Assembly (NCBI GenBank): GCA_965223675.1 | Contig: OZ245013.1 | Coordinates: forward strand, 4,278,001-4,342,000 | Direction: 5' to 3' | From: JAGQKC01 sp965223675 | GTDB taxonomy: Bacteria > Nitrospirota > Nitrospiria > Nitrospirales > UBA8639 | Length of the DNA: 64,000 nt | Shown here: positions 52,856 through 61,267 of the stretch, one piece after another | How positions within the stretch are numbered: the first letter of the stretch is position 1 | Layout of the letters: each line of letters begins with the position of its first letter | Made by a program: the position numbers and the translations under genes | The notes under the pieces: generated by a model | Seen by the model: only the letters and a program-made list of their open reading frames with translations | What the model was told of the DNA's origin: nothing | The model's database searches: none

Positions 52856-53461
52856 ATGAACCTGGAGGCCATCAGTGGCGTGCTCCTCGCCGGCGGGCAG
52901 AGTCGCCGCATGGGCCAAGATAAACGTCGATTGTCTGTTGGGGGGCAATCGTTGTTTTGCCGAGTGCTTTCAGTTTTTGAAGAATTATTTGCCGAAGTTA
53001 TTGTGGTTGTTGCCGAGCAGTCTACTGTTACCGAGGGACTTAATCACAAAGTTGTGACAGATCTTATTCCAGGTAAGGGTCCAATGGGGGGACTCTATAC
53101 CGGTCTTTCCTATTGCACAAAATCCTCAGTATTTGTGGCAGCATGTGATATGCCATTTTTACGCTTACCTCTTATGAAACGTATCTGTGAAACCTCCAAA
53201 AACTATGATGCTACTGTGGTCAGGTTAAGTATAGGGATACAGCCCATGCAAGGTGTGTATTCGAAAAAATGTCTTCCAATTCTTAAAGAGATGATAGACA
53301 TGGATCAATTGGGCATGCGTAGTCTTTTGTCTCGTTCAGAATTAACGATAAAACTTGTCGATGAAGAAAATATAAAAGACTTAGATCCCAATTGTGTGTC
53401 CTTCATGAACATTAATACACCCTCTGATCTAGAAATGGCGAATAAACTTTGTCGTTCGTAA
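52856..53461 (+). CDS. mobA: Molybdenum cofactor guanylyltransferase
   Basis: Attaches GMP to molybdopterin to form the MGD cofactor of DMSO-reductase-family enzymes, which include nitrite oxidoreductase. N-terminal GVLLAGGQSRRMGQDKR is the nucleotide-binding signature; GKGPMGGLYTGL (near 77) and AACDMPFL (near 99) are also typical. 201 residues, normal length. The first 65 bases are GC-rich like the upstream genes; the rest is AT-rich like the flanking chromosome. The composition boundary within one gene suggests a recombination junction. Its place next to an NxrC-like gene fits supply of Mo cofactor to an NXR-type enzyme. Confidence 0.93.
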   Translation: MNLEAISGVLLAGGQSRRMGQDKRRLSVGGQSLFCRVLSVFEELFAEVIVVVAEQSTVTEGLNHKVVTDLIPGKGPMGGLYTGLSYCTKSSVFVAACDMPFLRLPLMKRICETSKNYDATVVRLSIGIQPMQGVYSKKCLPILKEMIDMDQLGMRSLLSRSELTIKLVDEENIKDLDPNCVSFMNINTPSDLEMANKLCRS

Positions 53462-53622
53462 AATTCATCTATTTCTAGTGTTGTGATAAAACTCTTTTTT
53501 TATGAATGAACCAGTCTTGTTTTTTTCGACTCAGCTCCGTCAATACGATTAGGGAAATGTATGAATACCGCTACACAGAGGAAATTTAAAGGTTTTATGA
53601 TAGATCAGGTCATTTCCTGAAA

Positions 53623-54639
53623 ATGGTGAATTCTTTGAAAACTCTTGTTGTCCATCCAGGTGCTCTCGGTGATGTTCTTTTGAGCCGCAAAGCCTTAAGA
53701 ACTCTTAAGCAGTCTTTTCCTCAAAATTCATTGGTGTGGGTAGGGAAATCCGAAATAGGAAATCTACTTGCGGTTTGTGAAGAAGTGAGCTCGGCTATAC
53801 CTATCGAAAGTCGATTGCTCGCTGACCTATTTTGTCATCCGACTCAATGGAATTCCGAAACACATAAAGTATTGAAGTTTTGTTCTCGCATTGTCTGCTG
53901 GCTACACGACAAAGATGATAGTATTCGCCAGAATTTCATAGCCTATGGAATTTCATCAATGGTCATTCAATCTCCATATGACTCTAGCCTATCGAGTATC
54001 CATATTGAGGATTGCTATCAAGAAACTCTTAATTGTTGGCACACCAACATGGTTGAATCTTTTCAACGACTTCAGGTCGTTGATTCGGCTTACGATCAAT
54101 GGAAAAGTCACAAGATTAAAAGTGCAGAAGGTGATGATATTCAACGTATCGTGATTCATCCAGGAAGTGGGAGCCATCATAAATGTGCGGATCCCTCTTT
54201 ATTTGCGTCGGTGATTGAACGACTACTTCAAGTTGAGGACAGGCACGTGATAATTTTGGAAGGGCCTGCTGATAAAGATGTGGTCAGTCGTTTGTGTTCA
54301 TTATTATCCTCCAACATGTACACGGTTTTACAGCAACAGTCTCTTGTCTCACTTACTCAGTATTTTTCAACGGTAGATTTATTTATCGGGAATGACTCTG
54401 GATTGACACATCTTGCGGTTGCATGTGATCTACCGACTATTGCTCTTTTTGGGCCTACGGATCCAGCACAGTGGGCTTCTAGAGAGGACCATGCTGCTGT
54501 CATCACCGGTGAGCGGTGTCAATGCGAGGATTGGTCTTGTGTCCGGCGTTGTGACTCTAAGCCATGTTTCAATATTTCAGTTGATGATGTCGTAGAGAAG
54601 GCTGAACATTGGCTTAACCTGCCGATTGCTCTAACATGA
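53623..54639 (+). CDS. Glycosyltransferase family 9 (heptosyltransferase-like)
   Basis: 338 residues. LVVHPGALGDVLLSRKALRTL at the start, IVIHPGSGSHHKCADP near 170, and FIGNDSGLTHLAVACDLPTIALFGPTDP near 250 are the ADP-heptose:LPS heptosyltransferase signature segments. The C-terminal region has several Cys (CQCEDWSCVRRC) that are not part of the core family. Expected role is building the inner part of lipopolysaccharide or another envelope glycan; the sugar cannot be told. Free-standing gene between mobA and argS. Confidence 0.87.
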   Translation: MVNSLKTLVVHPGALGDVLLSRKALRTLKQSFPQNSLVWVGKSEIGNLLAVCEEVSSAIPIESRLLADLFCHPTQWNSETHKVLKFCSRIVCWLHDKDDSIRQNFIAYGISSMVIQSPYDSSLSSIHIEDCYQETLNCWHTNMVESFQRLQVVDSAYDQWKSHKIKSAEGDDIQRIVIHPGSGSHHKCADPSLFASVIERLLQVEDRHVIILEGPADKDVVSRLCSLLSSNMYTVLQQQSLVSLTQYFSTVDLFIGNDSGLTHLAVACDLPTIALFGPTDPAQWASREDHAAVITGERCQCEDWSCVRRCDSKPCFNISVDDVVEKAEHWLNLPIALT

Positions 54640-54759
54640 ACTGTTAGTAAGCTCATTCTCTTGCTTGATATCAATTACTTGCCTCCCTACAATAGCTGTG
54701 CTATGTTCGGCCCCATTCGTCGTAATTCCCCTTATTTATTAAGAAGATAGAGAGTATCT

Positions 54760-56544
54760 TTGAAGCCAAATCTTATCCATGATCAGGTTGTCGCCGCCCT
54801 GTCAGCTGCCTTGGGTCGGGCAAGGGAAAGCGGAGATCTTGGGATGGCGATTCTGCCTAGCCCTACTGTCGAACTTCCTAAACGAGAAGAATGGGGAGAT
54901 CTTTCTTCGAACGTCGCGATGATGGTGGCTCCGAAAGCTCGGCGTTCTCCGTTAGAAGTCGCAGGTTTGCTTGCTTCAACACTCAAAGCTGATAGCCATG
55001 ATTTATTCGATCGTGTCGATGTGGCTCCTCCGGGGTTTTTGAACTTCACAATCAAACCCAATCGTTGGATTGAAATCCTGAAAATGATTGAAGATCTTGG
55101 GTCGACTTTTGGTTCAAGTCAGATGGGTCATGGGAAATGTGTCATGGTTGAGTATGTCAGTGCAAACCCAACTGGTCCTCTCCACGTTGGACATGGGCGC
55201 GGAGCGGCTCTCGGGAATGCGACCTCCAATCTCTTGCAGGCAGTCGGCTATCGTGTTCAACGAGAGTATTATATCAATGATGCGGGTCGTCAGTTGCGGC
55301 TACTTGGCGCAAGTGTCTTTGCTCGATACCAAGAATATTATGAACGTCCTGTGACATTTCCCGAGGATGGATATCACGGGACCTACATTCACGAGGTGGC
55401 GGAATCGATGGCGCAAGAATTGGGGTCGACTCTCCTTGATCTGGATGTCGACGAGGCAGAGCAACGTTCAGCAGCGTTTGCATGCAAACAACTACTCGAA
55501 CGGATAAAAGATGATCTACAAGTTTTTGGTATTGAATTTGACGAATGGTACAGTGAGGCGAGTTTGATTGGCGCAGGTCACCTCGAGCAGGCATTAGAAG
55601 ATCTGAAGCAAAAAGACTTAGTTTTTGAGAATGAAGGTGCCTGGTGGTTTAGGTCCTCTCAATTTCAAGATGAAAAAGATCGTGTTGTAGCCAAGCAAGA
55701 TGGTGATTATACGTATCTTGCCTCTGACATTGCCTACCATCGAGATAAATTTAAGCGGGGTTTTGAGACCTTGATTAATATCTGGGGAGCCGATCATCAT
55801 GGCTATATTCCTCGAATGCAAGCTGTGGTTCAAGCGTTTGGATATCGAAAGGAACAATTCCGTGTTGTGCTCGTTCAAATGGTTAACCTCTTGCGTGGAG
55901 GCAGTAAGGTTGAAATGTCAAAGCGTGCAGGAGAATTTGTGACGCTTCGAGAAGTGATTGATGAAGTGGGAGCGGATGCCGCAAAATTCTTTTTTCTCAT
56001 GCGACGATCAGACAGCCACTTAGACTTTGACCTTGAATTAGCCAAACGACAGTCTGCTGATAATCCCGTGTACTATGTCCAATATGCGCACGCTCGCTTA
56101 GCGAGTTTGTTTCGCGTTGCAGAGTCTCGTGGCATGCGGGTGCCATCTATCCATGATGTTGATGATACGCTGGTGACGACTCAAGATGAATTGCGCTTAA
56201 TGAAACAGCTATCGTGTTATCCTAGGATGATTGAAGGGAGTGCGATCAATTTGGAACCTCATCGGGTGACCTTCTATCTTCAAGAATTAGCCGCGCAGCT
56301 ACATACGTACTACAACAAACATCGAATACTTCCTTCGACAGGACCAAATTCGACCTTTGAGAATGGAGAAACCTTTAGCTCTCACGTAGAGAAATCAAAT
56401 GATGAGGAGGAGTCTACTCAGAAACATCGCGAACATGTGACTCCTGAGTTAACGGCAGCACGTTTAGCTGTGATGCGTCAAGTGCAGACCGTCATTCGCA
56501 ATGGTCTCACGGTTCTTGGGATATCGGCTCCTGAGCAGATGTAG
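54760..56544 (+). CDS. argS: Arginyl-tRNA synthetase
   Basis: Class-I synthetase charging tRNA-Arg. HIGH-type motif H142-V-G-H145-GRGA, and a KMSKS-like VEMSKRAGEFVTLREV near residue 387. N-terminal Add1-type domain and C-terminal anticodon-binding DALR domain (YVQYAHARLASL near 430) present. Length 594 is typical. TTG start at 54760. Contains an acidic insertion near residue 550 (SNDEEESTQKHREH) not usual in the family. Confidence 0.96.
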   Translation: MKPNLIHDQVVAALSAALGRARESGDLGMAILPSPTVELPKREEWGDLSSNVAMMVAPKARRSPLEVAGLLASTLKADSHDLFDRVDVAPPGFLNFTIKPNRWIEILKMIEDLGSTFGSSQMGHGKCVMVEYVSANPTGPLHVGHGRGAALGNATSNLLQAVGYRVQREYYINDAGRQLRLLGASVFARYQEYYERPVTFPEDGYHGTYIHEVAESMAQELGSTLLDLDVDEAEQRSAAFACKQLLERIKDDLQVFGIEFDEWYSEASLIGAGHLEQALEDLKQKDLVFENEGAWWFRSSQFQDEKDRVVAKQDGDYTYLASDIAYHRDKFKRGFETLINIWGADHHGYIPRMQAVVQAFGYRKEQFRVVLVQMVNLLRGGSKVEMSKRAGEFVTLREVIDEVGADAAKFFFLMRRSDSHLDFDLELAKRQSADNPVYYVQYAHARLASLFRVAESRGMRVPSIHDVDDTLVTTQDELRLMKQLSCYPRMIEGSAINLEPHRVTFYLQELAAQLHTYYNKHRILPSTGPNSTFENGETFSSHVEKSNDEEESTQKHREHVTPELTAARLAVMRQVQTVIRNGLTVLGISAPEQM

Positions 56545-56617
56545 ATGTAATTGAGTTGGAATATTCAGATAACAGAAATGCGAAGAAGATCGACAGGATA
56601 GAAGAGAGAAAAAGGTG

Positions 56618-57754
56618 ATGTTTGCCGTCCAAAAAAATGATTCTACAATATCGGCTAGAACTGGTGTCTTAAAAACAGCTCATGGTGAAGTTGAAACCCC
56701 AGTCTTTATGCCAGTTGGCTCATTAGGCACGGTCAAAGGCATCGACCCCGATGAAATTCAATCTTGCGGATTTGGGCTGATTCTCAGCAACGCCTACCAT
56801 TTGTACTTACGTCCCGGCCATACGGTAATCGCGGAACAAGGTGGTTTGCACACATTTATGCAATGGCCTGGTGCTATTTTGACGGACAGTGGTGGGTTTC
56901 AAATGGTGAGTCTTGCTGATCTCTGTCGCGTGACAGAGGATGGCGTAGGGTTCAAGTCGCATCTTGATGGTTCCTGGCATCAATTGACCCCTGAGTTTTG
57001 TATAGAGATTCAGGTTGCTCTGGGATCGGATATTATGATGATGTTGGATCATTGTCCACCGTATCCTTCCTCAGAACTCCAAGTCCGAGAAGCGGTCGAC
57101 CGCACCACACGATGGGCGCGACGATGTCTTTCGGTTTCCAAACAAGAGCATCAACATCTATTTGGGATCATTCAAGGAGGTACATTTTCGCACCTACGAC
57201 AACAGGCAGCTGGAGAGTTGATGGAGCTGGGTTTTGATGGATATGCTCTTGGTGGTCTCTCTTTGGGTGAAGAAAAAGACACCATGTTTCAGATTATTCA
57301 GTCTGTCACGGCTCAACTTCCACTCGATCGTCCCCGGTATCTCATGGGAGTTGGGTTGCCAGAGGATATTTTGGAAGGCGTGTGTCGTGGAGTGGATATG
57401 TTCGACTGCGTGATTCCTACGCGTCATGGTCGAACAGGTTGGCTCTTCACCTCGTCAGGTCGAGTATTAATAAAAAATGCACGATATGCAAGGGACGAAT
57501 CTCCTATTGATTCCGAATGTCCCTGTCCTGTGTGTCGACGTTATTCCAGGGCATATTTGCGGCATTTGTTTGTGGCGAATGAAATGTTAGGTGTGCGACT
57601 CAATACAATTCATAATCTTTGGTATTATGGAGACCTTATGGCCAAAATTAGGAATGCGATTCGAAATGGACAGCTGCAAGAATTTCGAACCAAGTTTTAT
57701 CAGGCGAGAGAGGGACACGGACAAGATCTGAAGCAAGACCCTGTGTGTGCATGA
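56618..57754 (+). CDS. tgt: tRNA-guanine transglycosylase (queuine tRNA-ribosyltransferase)
   Basis: Exchanges G34 for the queuosine precursor preQ1 in Asp, Asn, His and Tyr tRNAs. DSGGFQM (D90) supplies an active-site Asp; GGLSLGEEKDTMFQI, LMGVGLPEDILEGVCRGVDMFDCVIPTRHGRTG and zinc ligands in CPCPVCRRYSR plus a later His are all visible. ATG at 56618 (a GTG sits directly upstream at 56615). 378 residues, normal length. Leads towards yajC-secD-secF, the common bacterial order. Confidence 0.96.
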   Translation: MFAVQKNDSTISARTGVLKTAHGEVETPVFMPVGSLGTVKGIDPDEIQSCGFGLILSNAYHLYLRPGHTVIAEQGGLHTFMQWPGAILTDSGGFQMVSLADLCRVTEDGVGFKSHLDGSWHQLTPEFCIEIQVALGSDIMMMLDHCPPYPSSELQVREAVDRTTRWARRCLSVSKQEHQHLFGIIQGGTFSHLRQQAAGELMELGFDGYALGGLSLGEEKDTMFQIIQSVTAQLPLDRPRYLMGVGLPEDILEGVCRGVDMFDCVIPTRHGRTGWLFTSSGRVLIKNARYARDESPIDSECPCPVCRRYSRAYLRHLFVANEMLGVRLNTIHNLWYYGDLMAKIRNAIRNGQLQEFRTKFYQAREGHGQDLKQDPVCA

Positions 57755-57954
57755 GTAGAAAGAGAAAATGCAAAGTGTGAAGTGAAAAATAGCGTCGAGA
57801 TTTTCCTTCCTTTCACGTTTCAGGACTTAATATTTTGAGCTTTTGATTTTAACTTTTGCATTGAATACAAAGGTGAGCAACGTTAGGCAATCACGATATT
57901 GCCAGTATGTCTTTATTGTGTAGAACCTAAAGTTACCAGAAGAAAGGGGTGCAC

Positions 57955-58272
57955 ATGAGTTCTGTCGCATGGGCACAGGCAGGAGCAGGAAACGATCCAA
58001 CAGCTGGACTCCTCTCTTTTGTGCCATTTCTGCTGATTTTTGTCGTGTTTTATTTTCTTCTGATTTTGCCGCAACAGCGTCGGCAGAAAAAACAGCGAGA
58101 ATTATTAGCCGCCCTGAAAAAGGGCGATAAAGTGATCACCTCATCAGGAATCTGGGGTACGATTACGAATCTTGATAAAGAGACCGTCACGCTACAAATT
58201 GCAGACAATACAAAAATTCGACTACAACGCGATTATGTAGGGAGACTCCGAGATACGGAGGAAGGTTCATGA
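57955..58272 (+). CDS. yajC: Preprotein translocase accessory subunit
   Basis: Small inner-membrane partner of SecD/SecF. One helix (FVPFLLIFVVFYFLLILPQ, about residues 22-40) followed by the charged QQRRQKKQRELLAALKKGD and a small beta domain (KVITSSGIWGTITNLDKETV). ATG at 57955 has AGAAAGGGG upstream; the GTG at 57949 is less likely. First gene of the yajC-secD-secF operon, 19 bases before secD. Confidence 0.94.
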   Translation: MSSVAWAQAGAGNDPTAGLLSFVPFLLIFVVFYFLLILPQQRRQKKQRELLAALKKGDKVITSSGIWGTITNLDKETVTLQIADNTKIRLQRDYVGRLRDTEEGS

Positions 58273-58291
58273 ATCGGAAAAGGCAAACTCG

Positions 58292-59929
58292 ATGAAGAAA
58301 ATTCGTGGCAGGTTAATTCTTCTGATCGCTCTAGCAGTGGTTTCAGTCATCATTTCGTTGCCCTCCTTTCCATCGCTCTATGCACCGCTTCCCAGTTGGA
58401 TGAAACAGATGTTGAGCGATCGCGGGCTCGCTCTTGGTCTTGATCTGCAAGGAGGTGTGCATTTGGTACTTGAGGTCGAAGAAGATCGAGCCGTAGAAAT
58501 TGCCGTCGATCGGTCAAAAAAGGCTCTCGAAGATCTCAAGGTCGTTGCTGAACTTCCAATTGAGACAGTGGTTCGAGAAGGGACCAATAGCTTGGTTTTG
58601 ACGGTGTCGGACAGCGATGACGCCAAAGCGAAGGTCACGCAGGAATTGGAAGATGGATTTCCTGGGTTTGTGCTGAAGGATTCATCAGAGACGTCTATGA
58701 CATATGAACTTGATTCTACAGAGATTGACCGAATCAAGAATTCTGCGATTAACCAAGCCTTGGAAACGATTCGAAATCGAATTGACGAATTTGGTGTAGC
58801 GGAACCGTTGATTCAACGGTTAGGTCGAAACCAAATTGCCGTCCAACTCCCCGGTGTCAAAGACCCGAAACGAGCAAAGGACTTAATAAAGAAAACCGCC
58901 TTACTCGAATTCAAACTGCTTGATGAATCAAAAATTGCCTTAGAGCTTCCGCCGCAGGTCGAAAAAGCTCAAGAAGAGCAAGTTCGAAAAGATTTTGAAG
59001 GCAAGTTGCCTGAGGGGTCTGAAATTCTTTTTGAGAATATTATTTCAGAGGATGGACAGGAAAAATTTAGTCTTCCTTATCTTATTAGACGGGACACCGC
59101 TCTCACTGGAGATGTGTTGCAAGACGCACGTGTCACAATTGGGGATTTTAATGAACCGATCGTCTCACTGACTTTTGATAGCCGAGGAGCTCAGGAGTTT
59201 GAACGTCTCACCGGTGCGAATGTCGGGAAACGTATGGCAATTGTGTTAGATGGAAATGTCTATTCAGCTCCAAGGATCAACGAAAAGATTGGAGGTGGAC
59301 GAGCCGTCATTAATGGAACTTTCACGACCGATGAAGCGAATGATCTCGCTGTCGTTTTGCGAGCTGGTGCCCTTCCGGCCCCAATGAAAACGCTTCAAGA
59401 TCTGACCGTTGGCCCATCGTTAGGAAAAGATTCTATTGAAAAGGGCTTGCGAACTCTCATGATTGCGGGGTGTTTAGTGTTGATCTTTATGATTGTGTAC
59501 TATCGTCTTTCAGGTGTCATAGCGAATTTTGCACTTGCCTTGAATCTTATTGGTTTACTTGGCGCCCTGTCTGGGCTCAATGCCACACTGACGCTACCGG
59601 GGATTGCAGGGATTATCCTTACCATCGGGATGGGTGTCGATTCTAATATTCTGATCTTTGAACGAATCAGGGAGGAACTTCGACAAGGACGTCCAGTTCG
59701 GCTTGCCGTAGATGGGGGATATGATAAAGCTTTTCTGACTATTGTTGACTCTCACGTCACAACGCTCATCACTGGATTAGCTTTGTTTCTCTTTGGCACT
59801 GGTCCTATTAAGGGGTTTGCCGTGACCTTGTGTTTGGGGATTGCCATTAATTTGTTTACAGCGTTGGTCGGGACCAAAGTCGTGTTTGACTTATTTAACC
59901 GGAAAAAATTACAACGATTGAGTATTTAA
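58292..59929 (+). CDS. secD: Protein translocase subunit SecD
   Basis: 545 residues. Helix 1 (8-28), then RGLALGLDLQGGVHLVLEV (near 45) and a periplasmic P1 domain to about residue 360, then five helices with GLDLQGG- and GMGVDSNILIFERIREELRQG-type RND motifs (near 450). Uses proton motive force to help pull proteins across the membrane with SecF and YajC. Residues and length are normal; gene order yajC-secD-secF with short spacers indicates one operon. Confidence 0.97.
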   Translation: MKKIRGRLILLIALAVVSVIISLPSFPSLYAPLPSWMKQMLSDRGLALGLDLQGGVHLVLEVEEDRAVEIAVDRSKKALEDLKVVAELPIETVVREGTNSLVLTVSDSDDAKAKVTQELEDGFPGFVLKDSSETSMTYELDSTEIDRIKNSAINQALETIRNRIDEFGVAEPLIQRLGRNQIAVQLPGVKDPKRAKDLIKKTALLEFKLLDESKIALELPPQVEKAQEEQVRKDFEGKLPEGSEILFENIISEDGQEKFSLPYLIRRDTALTGDVLQDARVTIGDFNEPIVSLTFDSRGAQEFERLTGANVGKRMAIVLDGNVYSAPRINEKIGGGRAVINGTFTTDEANDLAVVLRAGALPAPMKTLQDLTVGPSLGKDSIEKGLRTLMIAGCLVLIFMIVYYRLSGVIANFALALNLIGLLGALSGLNATLTLPGIAGIILTIGMGVDSNILIFERIREELRQGRPVRLAVDGGYDKAFLTIVDSHVTTLITGLALFLFGTGPIKGFAVTLCLGIAINLFTALVGTKVVFDLFNRKKLQRLSI

Positions 59930-59973
59930 TGAAATTCAATCTTGAAACACTTTCACCCATTGGATAGCAACTT

Positions 59974-60894
59974 ATGTTAGAGATCGTCGGAAAAACCAAC
60001 ATTGACTTCATGGGAAAACGGAAGATTGCGCTGGGAATTTCTGGGGTCTTGGTATTACTAGGGTTTATTGCTGTGATTCAAATAACCTTTGGCTCAGCGA
60101 ATTTGGGGATTGATTTTGCTGGGGGAACTGCCGTCCAATTAAAGTTTGACAAAGCGTTATCCATTGAATCGGCTCGAACCGTCTTGGCCAAGCATGGGCT
60201 TGGGGATGCTGAACTTCAGGAATTTACACAGGATAATAAATTACTGATTCGTGTCAAAACAGAAACAACAATTGAAGAAGCCATTAGCGAAAAAATTATT
60301 CAGGTCTTCCGAGACGAATTTAAGGATTATAATTTTGAGATCGATTCGAGTACGTCGATTGGGCCAACGATTGGGCAAAAGCTTCAGAAAGATGCCCTGA
60401 TCGCGATCGTATTGTCCTTAATCGGTATTATCTTGTACATCGCAGCTAGGTTTGAATTTCGGTTTGGCGTGGCCGCGGCCATCGCAACATTTCATGATGT
60501 TCTAGCAGTATTAGGGATCTTTTATGTGTTGAACGTGGAGATTACCCTTTTAGTCGTGACCGCGCTTTTGACTTTAGCAGGATACTCATTAACTGATACC
60601 GTAATTGTCTTTGACCGGATTCGTGAAAACCTTCGTCAACGACGACGACAATCCATTGAAACGATTATAAACAACGGTATCAATCAAGTGCTCAGCCGTA
60701 CATTGATTACCACGTTGACGGTGGTTCTCGTCTTAGGACCTCTGACAGTGTTTGGAGGGGAAGTACTTCATGATTTCTCGCTTGCCTTACTCTTAGGAGT
60801 CATCATTGGAACCTACTCTTCCGTCTTCGTGGCCAGCCCTCTACTCCTTGTCTGGCCGGGTGCCGAAGGTAAACTGTTGCGTCGAAGTAAATAA
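59974..60894 (+). CDS. secF: Protein translocase subunit SecF
   Basis: 306 residues, six helices. FMGKRKIALGISGVLVLLG as helix 1, NLGIDFAGGTAVQLKF (near 43) as the SecF signature, and YSLTDTVIVFDRIRENLR (near 205) in helix 4. Works with SecD. 44 bases after secD, no terminator seen between them. Confidence 0.97.
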   Translation: MLEIVGKTNIDFMGKRKIALGISGVLVLLGFIAVIQITFGSANLGIDFAGGTAVQLKFDKALSIESARTVLAKHGLGDAELQEFTQDNKLLIRVKTETTIEEAISEKIIQVFRDEFKDYNFEIDSSTSIGPTIGQKLQKDALIAIVLSLIGIILYIAARFEFRFGVAAAIATFHDVLAVLGIFYVLNVEITLLVVTALLTLAGYSLTDTVIVFDRIRENLRQRRRQSIETIINNGINQVLSRTLITTLTVVLVLGPLTVFGGEVLHDFSLALLLGVIIGTYSSVFVASPLLLVWPGAEGKLLRRSK

Positions 60895-61267
60895 GTTTAC
60901 ACGTTCCACGTAACTCCTCTCAGAATTTTGTGTTTTATGGATGGTTCTCAATATTTTCTCCTCATTCCTCTTCCTTTACTTTCTGTGGTTGGTTATGGCC
61001 AATTCAATTAACTTGGGTACCTTGAAGTGTTTGAATTCGTGGTGTCTGTGACTTAGAGCCTTGTCCTTGAATCAGTGCTTGGAGATAGATAGCTCTAGTT
61101 TTTTCACCGCAAACGAACCATACCATCTTTCCCTTAGTTCCACGATTTAAGAGGCATAGAACGTTAAAATGTTACCGTTACTTGACATCCAGGGAGCAGA
61201 GTCAAGAAAATATTCTATGTTCTTGTGGGTTTACGTACTCATGCTTCATCACTAAACCGTTACGTAA
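60895..61267. other. Intergenic region between secF and the histidine kinase gene
   Basis: 373 bases, AT-rich. A TTGACA at 61182-61187 has no well-spaced -10 (the nearest, TATTCT at 61211, is 23 bases away). No terminator-like hairpin after secF was found. No gene seen. Confidence 0.35.

Noticed and set aside
61182..61216. TTGACA/TATTCT as promoter of the histidine kinase
   Set aside because: Spacer of 23 bases is too long for a sigma70 promoter.
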